A DNA stretch of 64,000 nt from Dendrolimus kikuchii (Eukaryota > Arthropoda > Insecta > Lepidoptera > Lasiocampidae), in NCBI GenBank assembly GCA_019925095.2, contig CM034394.1:25842272-25906271 (forward strand), read 5' to 3'. Under the pieces are notes generated by a model, which saw only the letters and a program-made list of their open reading frames with translations, ran no database searches and had not been told where the DNA came from. Shown one piece after another: positions 12,501 through 27,500 of the stretch (within the stretch, counting starts at the first letter, position 1; each line of letters starts with the position of its first letter). Made by a program: the position numbers and the translations under genes.

Positions 12501-15500
12501 GGTTTCCAGACTGTAGGCGCTCGGTACTCTTCAACAAGGGTTGCACTCAATTTCCCTGGAATCCACTCATCAAACCTAACTTGGTGACAATAGCACCACC
12601 TCAGGAGTATGCTCCCGGAGTAATTCCTTAAAAAAAATATTATTAAAATTGTATGTCTAGAGACCACCAGCCATAAACTTGGAGGGCTGACGTGGAGCCA
12701 TAGGAAGGCCAACAGGCCTCTTGACAATTTTAATCTAAATGTGGCGTGACACTGTCCGTCGATTATCCCTATAATGCACCCAAGGACAAGCCCCGGCCAG
12801 TGTAGGACTATTGTGGGAAAAAAGTACCGGGCTATTGGGGTGAAGTGCTAGTGGTACTAGGGGTCTGGGAATATAAGGACTATGGCGTCTGCCCGTCGCA
12901 ATTTTCGGGGAACATGGTATCGTAAAGTGAATTAGTTGTCCTTACGATTTATCCTTCATTGCCCAAATTCGATATAGATAAATATAAAAGATAATAATGC
13001 GTTTATGTAGAGTGTAAGTGTAATGTAATTTTATATGGAAATATTAATAAATTCATACACAAGATATAAATCATTATCAATGTATCTACGAATTCATTCC
13101 TTATCCGTGCAGGGATGGAGAAAGAATACAATTTCTTGCGGCCGGGCGGCCTGTCGTAAGAGGCGACTTAACAACCCACAGCCAGGTGGTATGGCATTTG
13201 CCCGACTGGATGGCTACCACCCCTGGTCTAAAGATTGTCCCCATAACAACCTTGTGTTGTGTTCCGGCATTAGTGACCAGGTTCCAGTTTCCCTTAAGAG
13301 AGCAGCAGCGCATATTGTAGCAACTTTGGTGTTGCAAATGTCCATAGGCGATGGTAACCGCTTTCCATCAAGTGGGCCGTCTGCCTGTCTGCTGATCTCC
13401 TGCAATAAAAAAAAATGGGAGTTATCAACAATTTTTGGTAACGGGTATCTAGCCGATATTTGGTTTCAATGCCGGTATTGATAACCGTTACCGAATATCG
13501 GTATCAAAGCAGGTTTTCAACTAATACGCGCATCCTTTTCGTTTGTAGTCGATATTATGCGTTTCTGGATAATGGTGATTAAGTTGCTAGCCAATACTCG
13601 CGTCTTCTCTGTTTTGCAAGTTAGGAATCATTTAGAAACCGAGAGAAGACAATTATTTTGCTTATTATCGTTCGACCGGTTACCAACGTAGCGAAAACGG
13701 AATCACTGAATCTAACCAGCTATTGTGATAATTCGTGTTATTGTCAGTTGGTTGGCAACGTCGCGTCGCGTATCCATAGTTCGCTGGTTCATATCCGACT
13801 CGAAGGACCAACATGCGCGCAGCTCGTCGCGCATATAATATATACTTGTGGTGCACGCTGATGGTGGTGGTTCTAGGATACCCAGGTCGATGTAGTCGTA
13901 GAAGTTAAAACACTGTTAGTTGGTGAAAACTTGTAATAATATTACTTTACATACGAAAGCGTCTGCCTTCGGCTACAACCCAATCGGAAGAAGAACAAAA
14001 ATGCAACTACAATGTTGCTAGTAAAAAAAAATTATGTTGGTGTTGCCAACAATCGTCAGTTGTTTGTACCTAAATATTAGATAACTGATAGCCGTTGCTA
14101 GCTGTATCAATACCGATACGCTACGTTAGAGGCATGTCAACTGTTTCCAGATACGTTTTGCTGTAGCGGACGCATGCTTACTTTGCGTTCAGAACTGTAT
14201 TAACATTTTCGCATTTCGCGACACATGAGAATATTAAAATTATTATTAACATTACAAATAACATATAATTGAATGAAAAAACTATTCCTTGAAACAGTTA
14301 AAACGTATTTATATTATTATAACCTCCACCTTTTGGAAGTCAGTTGAAAAGACGGCGCAGCATGAACAATACAGTCATTTTGAAGAGTAAATATAATTTA
14401 AACGAGCAGTTAGTAATTTCCTGTAGTCGCTTCCCGTTGAATTGGACGCATATTTACACACACCTGTTTATCAATTTAGTGCACTGGATTATATGACCTA
14501 TTTTCATTTGTTTTGAACATAGTTTTCAATGATTATCTGTTGTGAATACAGGAGGGCGGCATATTTTAGGTTTCCGTAGAGACATATAGGTATTACTAGC
14601 TGATAACCGCCCGCTTCGCGTGCCGTAAAATCCGTTCTTAGCTGACCTCTACTTGGCGAAAGGAAAGTCCATGCCAAACAACTCTATAGGTATTAGTTTC
14701 TGAGATATCGTGATGAGTCACTATATACGTGGATATCAATTATATATATGTGGAAACTTTTTTAGTCGAAACTTGATTGATATATGTATTAATTTTGTGT
14801 TTTATATTTAAGAATATTAATTATTGTATGTTTCTCAAACAATTTTTTTTTTTTTTTAGTTTATGGCTTGGCAACTAGGCCTTTAAGCCAGACGCCGTTG
14901 TATTGTAAGCTACAATCGACGTCATTCAACGGAGTTCTTGTGAAAACTCGAAAGGCCACATTTCGCTATATAGTTCACATTTCTCGCAAAAACATAATTA
15001 CTACTCAAAAACTATCAATATCCTACAACTATTGTTCATTTTAGTGTAATTTTACACATTTTTAGAAAATAAAACTGCACAGCACAACATCTCCTTTCAG
15101 TTCCCGCCAAAAACTCAAAACTCCCAAACAAATTAAATAAATATAGATTATAATGACAGCGAGGTTAGGTTAGTCAAATAAGTAGGTATTGTTCTAATTT
15201 TTTTTTTTCATAACAAGCTGCGGTAGCAGACTAGCGTCTTAAGGTAAAAGAGCATGGGTGTGAATCCCAGCCGGAAAGCATGTATTATCACACTTGGTTA
15301 GTTTTATGACATAATGTGTGTATTATTACGATTACCACGAGCTAGCGGTGTAGGAAAACATCGTGATGCAACCTGCACATCGAAATATCCGATGTGTCAA
15401 ACCTGCCAAGCTACTTTGGACAGCTTGACGGTTATACTTATATCGAGGTTATATCGAGATAACCGATGGGATGGATATATACTCCGCTTCGGACAAGTTT

Positions 15501-18500
15501 ATTGAGACCCAACCAGCAGTGGTACGTTTATGGACTGCTACTATTTATACATAGCTATGTTAATATTTATGCTTTTTTTTATTGCAGGAGTTCAGCAGAC
15601 AGGCAGACGACCCACTTGATGGAAAGCGGTTACCATTGCCTATGGACATTTGCAACACCGAAGGTGCTACAAATGCGCTGCTGCTCTCTTAAAGGGGACT
15701 GGAACCTAGTCACTAATGCCGGAACACGACTCAAGGTTGTTATGGCGACATACTTTAGACGAGGGGTGGTAGCCATCCAGTCGGGCAAATGACCTACCAC
15801 CTGGCTGTGGGCTGTTTTGTCGCCTCTTACGACAGGCCGCCCGGCCGCAGGAAATTGTATTCTTTCTCCGTTCCTGCACGGATATATGGTTTTATACAGT
15901 TTGCATATCTAACTCGTTCAATAATATTAATTTTCTATTTTATATAATAGGGATGCAACATGGCGTTTTATATGGAGCAGAACCAAGAGTATTACCATTA
16001 ACTGAAAAGTTATTGGCTCAGTATTTGAAGGAACTGGGATACAGGACGCATTTAATAGGAAAATGGCATCTCGGCAGCTATAAGAAAGAAGGATTGCCAC
16101 TCAATCGAGGGTACGTATGAACATATTCAAAGTATACAGTGTAAACTCTATATAACGACACTCAAGGGACTGTGCATTTTATTGCGTTATAGCAGTGCAT
16201 TATCCGTGCAGGAACGGAGAAAGAATACAATTTCCTGCGGCCGGGCGGCCTGTCGTAAGAGGCGATAAAACAACCCACAGCCAGGTGGTAGGGCATTTGC
16301 CCGACTGGATGGCTGCCACCCCTGGTCTAAAGTATGTCGCCATAACAACCTTGAGTTGTGTTCCAGCATTAGTGATCAGGTTCCAGTCTCCCTTAAGAGA
16401 GCAGCAGCGCATTTGTAGCACCTTTGGTGTTACAAATGTCAATAGGCCGTCTGCCTGTCTGCTGAACTCCTGCAATAAAAAAAAACAAATTAATTCTATT
16501 TAATAAATAATTATTAAACTATTTATCTTATTAATTCAAGGTTTGAAACTCATATAGGATTTTGGACAGGGAAGATTGACATGTACGACCACACGAATAT
16601 GGAGAAAGGATCCTGGGGTTTCGACTTCCGAAGAGGTGACTATATTGTTACTAATTTTACTTACTTATTATATTATTACTAATTTTGTATTTTAGCTCTT
16701 ATATATACTGAATATACTTGTGCATATGTCCGGCTGGATTTTTTTTCGCGGAACCCTAAAAAAGCTAACCTAAGTTACTCCTTATAGCTGATGTTATCAG
16801 CTATCTGCCACTGAGAGTCCGGTCAAAATCGATCTAGCCGTTTCAGAGATTAGCCGGAACATCCAGACAGACAGACATAAAAATTGCATTTTCGGAATCT
16901 CCTGGTCTAAATTATTTTTGATTTTGATTTTGTTTCACATTTTTATTTTGACATTTCAAACAGACGCCTCAGTTTTATTTCTCTGTATAGATAGATTATA
17001 AACGTGTATGTAACCCTGTCGAATGTATCTGTAACGTATGAATGTATGTATGAATCTTAGATCATATAAATTATTTCTCAATGGTATGAATGTAACGGGT
17101 TGTCTGGAAGAGATCGCGTCTTAGCGATAAGACCGCCCATTGTGCACATTTAGAATAGTTTTAGGCTATAAGTTTGTCTGTGTTTTCTGTAATGGTATAC
17201 AATAAGGTGTTCTCTCTCTCTCTTCTCGCTCTCTCTCTCTCCCTCTCTCTCTCCCTCTGTCTGTCAGTCTGTCGGATATACTTTTACCGTAAAATCACTG
17301 GACCGATTAGGCTGAAAATGGGAATTCATGTATTTTTGATACCGAGGAAGACCATAGGATATCTTTTATCCCAAAAAGTGTTATAGTTTCCGGGATAAAA
17401 TTAAATTGATGTAATCCCAGAAAATGAGATAGCGCCTGTAACTGTAACTACTAAAGACTATTAGTGGCTATACTGACTTTTTGGACCGTTTAGAATTTTT
17501 TGAAACTTTTTTTAATTGCTGAAGCACAACAGACAGGCTGACGGCCCAACTGTGATGGAAAGTGGTTACCGTCGCCTATGGATATTTGCGGCTCCAAAGG
17601 TGCTACAAATGCGCTGCTGCACTCTTAAGGGAGACTGGAACCTTGCCACTAATGCCGGAACACAACTCAAAGTTGTTATGGCGACATAATCTAGACTAGG
17701 GGTGGTAGCCATCTAGTCGGGAAAATGCCCTATCACCTGGCTGTGGGCTGTTTTGTCGCCTCTTACCGCCGCCGCCCGGCCGCAGGAATTAGTATTATTT
17801 TTCGTTCCTGCACGAGTTTTGAGAGACCTGTGAGACCCCACGGTTAAAGCGTTCTAACAGCAAAGCAGCACAAACATTTTAACTCTTACTTACTCATATT
17901 GCGCCACATGCAGCCGTATATATCCGTGCAGGAACGGAGAAAGAATACAATTTCCTGCAGCCGGGCGGCCTGTCGTAAGAGGCGACAAAACAACCCACAG
18001 CCAGGTGGTAGGGCATTTGCCCGACTGGATGGCTTCCACCACTGTTCTAAAGTATGTCGCCATAACAATCTTGAGTTGTGTTCCGGCATTAGTGACCAGG
18101 TTCCAGTCTCGCTTAAGAGAGCAGCAGCGCATTTTTAGCAACTTGCTGTTGCAAATGTCCATAGGCGATGGTAACCGCTTTCCATCAAGTGGGCCGTCTG
18201 CCTGTCTGCTGATCTCCTGCAATAAAAAAAAACATGGCAGATTCAGCTAATTCCGGCGCCGAATCGGTTGATTTGGCAAATGGGATGCGGCCATATGTTA
18301 TTACACTCACCATTTTTATTTTGCCTTAGGTTTCGAAGTGGCGCATGATTTATTTGGACAATACGCAACGGATATTTACACCAACGAAGCTATAAAGGTG
18401 ACTTTTGTTTTAAAATAAATGACCAGTATGCTCAGAATTCTTCGTTTTCTCCTTAAATAATTATGTCTCTACACATCAGAGGAATCAAGGTAGCGTAATG

Positions 18501-21500
18501 GCTAGCATACGCGTCCCAAACGCAAAGGGCGCGCGTTCGATCCTGGTCGAAACCCATGCATCACTTAGGCAGTCCTCTGACCTAATGTGCATATTGTTAC
18601 AATTACCACGTGCTAACAACGGTGAAGGAAAACATCGTGATGCAACCTGTACATGGCGATACAAGACAAGCGTGATGGGAGGCCCGAGCCCAGCTGTGGG
18701 ACGTTTATGGGCTGATATTATTATTATATCCGACCAAATGATTCATCAATCATCAATATTGATTCGTCTAAGCTCTACACACGCACAAAAAAATTGAGAG
18801 GAAGAAGATTAAGGTGGCAAGTAATGAAAGACATATGACAAAAGGTATGTTACACTGGAAGATTGGAAGATCAATGGATAAAATGTGTAAAGCCTCTGAC
18901 AGCCTCTGTGGTTGAGCGGGCTAAGCCTTTGACAGCTTACCTCGCTGCAACGTAGGGACTTCCCGGGTTCGATTACTGGTTTATGTTATATAGGGTGTCT
19001 GGGATTGGCCCCAGCGTAGTCCGTTGTATATTACCCGTAACACAAGCACGGCTTGCATAATTTGGGGATATACAATCAGCGCGTTCCTTTAGTAGTTCAC
19101 AACGCCGAAAATGCTCAGTCAACCGTTCCACCTGGCGAACCGCGGTCGTTATGGCCTTATGGTCGTGGTGAAAACGTCACTAATGACGTCATAATTTTTG
19201 ATCACGCAATGCTCACAAAGACACATGTCAAGAGGTGGGTCGAATAACCGTTCCATTACAGTTATGACGGTAACACCCGCAAGCAAGTCGAACGGGAAAA
19301 ATCGAGGTCGTTGTGAACCACTAGTGGAACGTAGCCAATGTGTTTGTCTGCCGATTATTATTATTATAAAAAAAGAAGACCAAATAAAATGGGTTTTTTT
19401 TAAGTTAAACGGTTTTATTGAAAAAAGATAATAATGTAGATAACCTATGTTGCCCCTCGGTAATTTCGTACAGCATTTTTTCGAGGCACATGCAGGGAGT
19501 GGCGAGTCACCGTCTGCCCATTTTTTCAATGTTCCCCGAACATTGCGACGGGCAGATGCCATAGTCCCCATAGTCCAGATCCCTAGTTCCACTAAGAGTT
19601 CATCCAAATAGCCCGGTACCTTTTGTTCTCATTTCCTATAATAGTCCTACACTGACTGGGGCTTGTCCTTGGGTGCATTTTTATATGGCGTAGACAGGGA
19701 TAATCGTCGGTCAGTATCACGCCACATTTAGATTAAATTTGTCAAGGGGCCTCTACGTGGTGGCCTTCCCATGGCCCCATGAAATCCGTCCAAAAAGCTG
19801 GTCCATTTTTATGGCTCGTTGTCTTCAGAGACATACATAATAGATAAATGTTCTAAAAGCTCGTGGGGGCTTAGTGTAACCTGAATAAATATTTTTTTAA
19901 TTTTATTTTTGTCTCTGATCAACGCCTTAGATTGATGAGGAGAGCGGTGTAATGACTGATACTTAGGACCTAACTAATTATTTTTTAGTTATTAGTACAT
20001 TATCTACGTCAGGGATTCCCAAAGTGGTCGATATCGGTGTCCCAGGGGTCGACATATGCCCCCTCTCACCTCGCGGTGAGGTAGAGGAGCCGGAGAGACC
20101 CAGATCTCCGGCTACCAAATGGTGAGGCCAGCTCGCAAAGGGGCCGGCCGCCGTCCGTCCGGGCTGGTGGTGAATGCGCGAGCGAGCCCACAGCCCGGAC
20201 AAAGGACGCTCGGGATCGGACAGGGGTTTTAGTGGGTATCCCTAACCGCGGCGTGGCAATAGCATCTCACATCTCAACGTGGGGTGCTAGTGCCACCCCG
20301 GCCTGCCGAATCCCACTCACGGGCCGCGACCTTTCCCCCACGCGCGGCCTACGGTCCTCAAACGGATTTCCCCTGTAAAAAAAAGGGGGTCGACATATAC
20401 GGAAACTGATTTTTGGGTTGGACGAGATGCGCGAAATCGACCCCTATTTATTAACACAACTTAAGTGTTTTTACGTAATTTGTATTAATACTTATATATT
20501 ACACTTGATACTTATTGAATTATATTTCTATTTATTTTGTTAAATTTTGATAAGAAATTGGTGTCAAGTTTACTCACTTAACCAACGACATTGTTTTTAA
20601 TATTAAGTATTTTATATAAATACTAAGAAAACTGAAGATAGGTATTTTAAAATAATTGGGCTATGGGGGTCTGAGGTATTAGTTCATTTTGGAAAAGGGG
20701 TCTCTTGCCCAAAATAGTTTGGCAATCTCTGATCTACGTCATTGTTATCTATCTTTTTAATAAAACCGTTTAAATAAAAAAACACTATTTTTGGAGCTTC
20801 TACAGTATGATCAGTTAGGCCAGCAAAGATTTAACTTACTCAGCCACAGAAGCCGTCATTGGAATATTTATACTGTTACGAGCTACACAGGACTCGAATT
20901 AAAAATGCCGTTGGAATTACTATAGAGTTTATTAGAACTATACAAACACGTATAAAACAGGTACAAATAAAACTAGACACTACTTGTTACAAACTGCACG
21001 ATCAATAACACGCGCAAAGTCCGTCACTATATCGCTTATCAATGTACACGTCTTGCTTGTATCGTAATCGTCGCTCGACTGCCTCACCGCTCCGTTCGGG
21101 CATTGTTTTATACTAAACTGTATAATAGTACAAAGGACCGTGTTCGCTGAGTTAATCCGCACACCTGGCAAGCTAGGATTAGTTCGACACTAATGACAGC
21201 CATAAAACAAGTTCAATAACAATAGCATGTTTTTCTGAATTACAAATTCTAAACACAAAGTAAACAAAAGAATTCATAAATCAAAGAAGGCAATAGACTG
21301 CGTTTTACGACGGGCAGGTGTGCACATTTCTTTGGTATGCAACAATATCATTATTTTTTTCAGGTGATACAATCACATAACAAAAGCGAGCCCCTCTTTT
21401 TGATGATAGGACATTCAGCTGTGCACAGTGGGAATCCTTACGAATTCCTAAGAGCTCCAGACGAGGTTATTGCAAAATTCGGTAACATATCTGACACGCA

Positions 21501-24500
21501 AAGAAGAAAATTTGCTGGTAAGCATGTAATAACCACCGCACCGCGCGCCATCGGCTGGGCGTTCATCTCCACTTCCTTGAGCCGCTTCGCTCTTGTATGC
21601 AACAGTTCTCTAGAACGTTTCTCTTGCACGCCGTGCGGATTTGGAATGAGCTCCCAGCCGTGGTTTTCTCACAGCGCTACAATATGGGTTTTTCTTAAAA
21701 AGGTGATATAGAATTTCTTCGAGGCCGGCAGTGCGTTAGTGACATCTCTGGTGTTGCAATCGTCCATAGGCGACGGTAACCGCTTTTCCAGTCTGCCTGC
21801 TGTACACCAGCGATAAAAAAATATCAATCAATCAAGGGCATCTAAGGTCGGCCCAGAGAGGTCCGTTGTATGTTGTATATAACACAAAGGTAGCTTGCTT
21901 AAGTTGGGGAATGCTGAGATTTCCATAAGTAACGCTTCGTAGAAGTAGATCATAGATCCGCACATCGTGTACTGTTTTCATCCCTGTGATCAGGTAACTT
22001 CAAGCATACTTTCCGAGTGTGAGAAATGAAAAATTATTTTCTCAACAGGGGTCATGACGAAACTGGACGAGTCAGTTGGAAAAGTTGTAGAGAGTCTTCA
22101 AGCCCACGGACTTTTAGACAATTCCATAATCGTATTCTCAACGGATAATGGTGGCGCGGCGGCGGGGTTCAATGATAACGCGGCGTCCAACTTCCCTTTG
22201 CGAGGGGTAAGTTAACCCTTAAGACGGAACCACCACAGATTTGTTGCCCGAACTGTCACACACGGCTAATTGGGAAGCACCACAAATCTGTGGTCAAATA
22301 CCTACAAATAATTGAAATGAACGTTGAACTGATGCTTTCTCCCTCTAACTATATAGAATTTGTATTAGAATAAAAGAGACGATGGAATTCTCTTGATTTT
22401 GGCGCGGCAATTTTGATGGCAGATTTGGAAAAAAATAATATTAACATTGGTCTCTCAAAGAGGTTTAAAATACTATTACATAATAACTATGTACTGCATG
22501 GATTCAATCAAATCCCGATTGAAATATCATAAATTTTATTCATAGCACTTACAAAACAGCCAGAGGCCAGATATTTGCCAGGGGCATTTGCCCGTCGTGC
22601 ATTCCGCAATGCTTGAAGGCAAAAGCCTTCGAGCAGTATATCCTCCCCGTCGTGGCCTACGGGGCTGAGACATGGACACTGACGGCAGGTTTGGTCCACA
22701 AGTTCCAAGTCGCTCAACGGGCTATGGAGCGAGCTATGTTGGGTGTTTCTCTTATAGATAAAATTAAAAATGAGGATATCCGTAAGAGAACCAAGGTAAC
22801 CGACGTTGAAGTGGCAGTGGGCTGGTCACATCTGCCGCAGGACCGATGGCCGATGGAGTAGACGAGTTCTGGAGTGGAGGATCAAAATGTTCAAATGTCA
22901 AATGTTCAAAATGTTCAAGGATCAAAATGTTTTCGTCTCTAATAAACTTAGGGTGTTACACCAAAATGTGAACGGGCTTCTGTCTAAATCTGAACAGATG
23001 GAATTAATTTTGGATACTTACGAACAAACATTTTTAAACACAATTGACATACTCTGTATTACGGAACATAATATGAATGAGCATGATATATCACATCTTC
23101 AAATAAATAATTTCATTTTAGCTTCCTATTTTTGTCGTAAAAACCGTCATGGTGGTGCGTGTATACTAGCACGGAATACAATACGGTTTAAAAAAATGCC
23201 TAATATGGAAAAACAATCAAAAGAAGGATTAATAGAATGCTCGGGCATACAGTTAGTAGATCATAATATATATATAATTTGTATTTATCGACCACCAAAA
23301 CCAATTAAAAAAGACTTAGATATATTTTTTAAAACTCTAGAAGCTATACTAAGCTCTATAGCTTACGGAAAAAACAAAGTAATAATATGTGGTGATTTGA
23401 ATATTAACACCCTAAAAAAATCCAATGAAACAGCTGCATTAATTGAAATTTCATCTGCATTCAATTTATGTTTTGAAATTAAGGAACCTACACGTTTGGA
23501 TTCAGGTACATGCTTAGACCACTTTTTGCATAATATACGCGAAAGCTCAAGCGTGATACTAGAATATGCAATTTCCGATCACACAGCCCAGGTACTTACA
23601 TGTCCCGTGACATACGTTAGCACTTTGAAATATTGGTTTATAGACAAACGTGACTATAGTATGAGTAACATAGACAAATTTAAGGACTGCATTAGTGCAC
23701 TAACTTATGCTAACATATATAAGTACGACAATCCTGATAAGGCGTTTGACGAATTTTACGAACTTTTAAATCTTTTCTACGACCTTTGCTTTCCACTTAT
23801 CTCAACTAAAATTACTTTAAGAAAGCGTCCTAAATGGATTAATACAGGGATAAGAAAATGTTGTAAACGTAAGCGTGAACTATTATGGGAATACAGAAAA
23901 CATAAATCGAAGAAAAATAAAAGTAATTTTCTAGCTCTATCTACGCGTTTAAATAATGTAATAAAACTAACAAAGAGATCGCAAAATGAGTATTATATAT
24001 CTAGAGCAAATAATAAAAGCAAGGCAACGTGGAATATTATAAATCAAACAAAGAAAAATAATTTGCCAATTTCTGACATTGATGAAATTTATACCAATAA
24101 CAAGATATTAAGCGACCCTCTAGAAATTGCAGAAGCTTTTAATGATTTTTTTATAGACCAGATAATTCCCCATGACATAAAATTTAATAATAGACCTTTA
24201 ATCGACGTTCGGCAATCAAAATCCATTTTTATGAATCCTACAATACCTAATGATATAAACAAAATTATAATGAATTTAAAAAATACTAATAGCACAGGCT
24301 ACGACGGCATTACAACGCATATTTTAAAAGTGATCTCCAAATTAATATCTCCAATTTTAAGTCATATCATAAACTTAAGCGTTACACAGGGAATATTTCC
24401 TAAAAAGCTTAAAGTCACTTTAATTAAGCCCCTGTTTAAAAAAGGCAATAAGAAAGACATGGGATGTTATCGGCCAATAGCGTTTATCCCCGTACTATCG

Positions 24501-27500
24501 AAAATTTTTGAAAAAGTAATTTATAACAACGTTTACTCTTTTCTTGAAAACAATAAAATATTCGCAGAAGAGCAGACAGGATTCAGGAAAAATAAATCAA
24601 TAAACATGGCAATATATAAGTTCCTAGGATTTACTATGAATAACATTGATAATAAAATCTCGACGGCAGCGTTGTTTATGGATTTGACTAAGGCGTTTGA
24701 TTACGTTGACCACGGCATACTTCTGCAAAAGTTGAATTTATATGGCATAAGAGGGAATGTCTTAAAATTAATTGAATCTTATTTAATAAATAGACGCCAA
24801 TGTACTATGATCACAAAAGTTTGTCCTAAACAGAAGAGAGAAATAAAACATTTGTCAAAATTTAGATATGTTAATACTGGTGTGCCGCAAGGCAGCGTGT
24901 TGGGCCCTTTGTTATTTATTGTGTATATAAATGATCTGCCCAAAATCACAAATAATTACATGACACTGTTTGCTGATGACAGCACTATATTATTCCACGG
25001 TAGTAATGACTCAGTTATTGAAAGACAAATGAATAATACTTTAAATACTGTTATTGACTGGTTAAATTATAATAATCTTAAAATAAATTTGACAAAAACC
25101 AACTTTATGATTTTTAAAAATAAGACGGTAAAAATAACAAATATTGGGGTGAATCACCAAGGGTACCAGTTACAACAGGTTCAAAATACAAAATTTTTAG
25201 GATTACATATTGACTCAAATTTAAACTGGAAAGTACATATTGAGAAACTCAGTATACGACTAAATCAGTACTCATACGCATTATATAAGTTGTCGAAAGT
25301 TGCTAATATATCTACAGTAAAAACGGCATATCATAGCAATGTTACTTCTCTTTTGCGGTATGGCGTTCTGTTCTGGGGTAACTCTACTAATAAAGAAGTT
25401 ATATTTAGATCGCAAAAAAGGTGTATAAGAGCTATTTTTAAATTAAATATTACAGATAGCTGCAAACCATATTTTTTAAAATTAAATGTACTCACTTTCC
25501 CTTCATTATATATACATGAAGTGATACAGTTTGTTAGGTGCAATATGAATTTATTTGAAACGTGCAAGAGCATGCGTCATAGGAATAAATTATACTGCCC
25601 TCCCAACAAAACCGCGTTTCTGAATAAAAGTATATTTTGTATAGCACCAAAACTGTATAATCACCTCCCAGAAGAATTTAAATCAATACAATCAAACGCC
25701 AGTTTTAGAAAACGTGTAAAAAAGATGTTAACCGATAAGACATATTACAGTATCGATGAATATTTAAATGACAAAACTATAATATAAATTGTATGAATTT
25801 TAATTGACATAATCATAATTTAATACACAATTTTATAATTTATTGGTTGACATTTTATTAAGTAAATAATTAAATAAATAATAAGATAAATATATTATAA
25901 TAAAATTTTGTAAGCAGGATACCTATACATAATTATGCATGCCGAAAGGCGGAATTTGGAGAGCTGTACTTTGTTAAATTTAACACCTTTTGTATACCCA
26001 TTTTCGCATTAAATAAATTGAATTGAATTGACAATTCTATTGAATTTATTTTTAATTAACATATTTATGTTCATCGGTCCCAATTAAAGGTATTAATGCT
26101 ACTATCTCGATTGAAACGCAATTTCCTCCCACTCTGAAGGTCGACCATCATTAGCACAATATCCGAAGATAAACGACTGTAAAACATTGTAAAGTTGTTG
26201 CATTTTTTTTCCTTGTTTTTTTTTTATATTTAAGTACATTTTCCATTGTATGGGTCATTTATGTTTGTGTAGACTACTAGGATATGCCCGCGACTTCGTC
26301 GACGTCGGACAGATAACGAAGATTACAGTTATTTTGCCAATCAAAATCAAATGGTGTTTTCAGCACGCAAAGGATTTATTAGTTTGAAAATTTGAAAAAG
26401 GGCGTATATAATGGCTTTAGTATAAGTCGATCTAAGTTTAAATCAATTGACCTTTATGCGTACTAACTACTTTAAACCACTCCCGGGAAAATTCCCGCCG
26501 GATTCCCAGGAATTCTCGTGGAAACTGTGTCGGAATAAGCTAATTGCTGTAATAATAATATTTACCTCATTTCCCACAATAGCCCTACACTGGCCGGGGC
26601 TTGTCCTTGGGTGCATTACTATATAGGGTAGACAGGGATAATCGCCGGTCAGTGTCACGCCACATTTACATTAAATTTGTCAAGAGGCCTCTACGTAATA
26701 TTTTCTTAAGTTTTCGCGACTTGTATACATAATAAAACTACGTTTTAACGGTTTTAAGCGCGGTAATTTATTTGACTTCGGTTTTCCCGACCTTTCGGCC
26801 ACATTTTAGTGGCCGTGATCACGGAAGACAAAGATGTCAAGTGTCAACGAGTATTGTTAAAGTTTTATTTAGCTTACCGCCAACTTGTTAATTTTAATTA
26901 TTTAGTTTTAATTTTGTTTATGGTTATTATTTACTCTATGGGAGCGTAATCTAATTTACTACCGCTTCGCAACATGTTGTGGCTTGAAGATAAGAAGCGG
27001 CGCAAGGAACTCTTCAGCAAACATGCCTAGCTCTAATAATTTTATATAATATTTAAATGGGTGGAAGGAAAAATAAAAGTAATTATCAGTCAGGTTGGTT
27101 TCTGTTCCGTTGTACGCAGAAAGGCTGTCATTGGCTATATAACATAACGCCATATACCCTGAGAATTCCCTCAAAAGAATATCATTATTATAACTATAAC
27201 ATTATTTTTCTTTCCTTTTATTGTCTTGGTCTTATTGAGTATGCATTGTTTGCTACAACTCCATTAATTCTTCAAAAAGTACATCTGTAACATACTTCTG
27301 TACAAAATTTATAAAAAAAAGGATTTGAGATATAAATGCCAGGTGGTAGGGCATTTGCCCGACTGGATGGCTACCACCCCTGGTCTAAAGTATGTCGCCA
27401 TAACAACCTTGAGTTGTGTTCCGGCGTTATTATTAGTTATTATTAGTGACCAGGTTCTAGTCTCCCTTAAGAGAGCAGCAGCGCATTTGTAGCACCTTTG

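Noticed and set aside
12332..12727. 131-codon minus-strand frame
   Set aside because: Runs from intron sequence into repeat D; no domain, no splice support.
13035..13481. 148-codon frame through a SINE A copy
   Set aside because: The same frame recurs in many SINE A copies with different stops; it is a property of the repeat, not a gene.
18488..18560. A tRNA gene suggested by A and B boxes
   Set aside because: The sequence continues as a SINE body, recurs in several copies and has no complete cloverleaf.
19149..19607. 152-codon minus-strand frame
   Set aside because: Crosses two unrelated repeats (SINE C block and family D), so it cannot be one ancestral protein.
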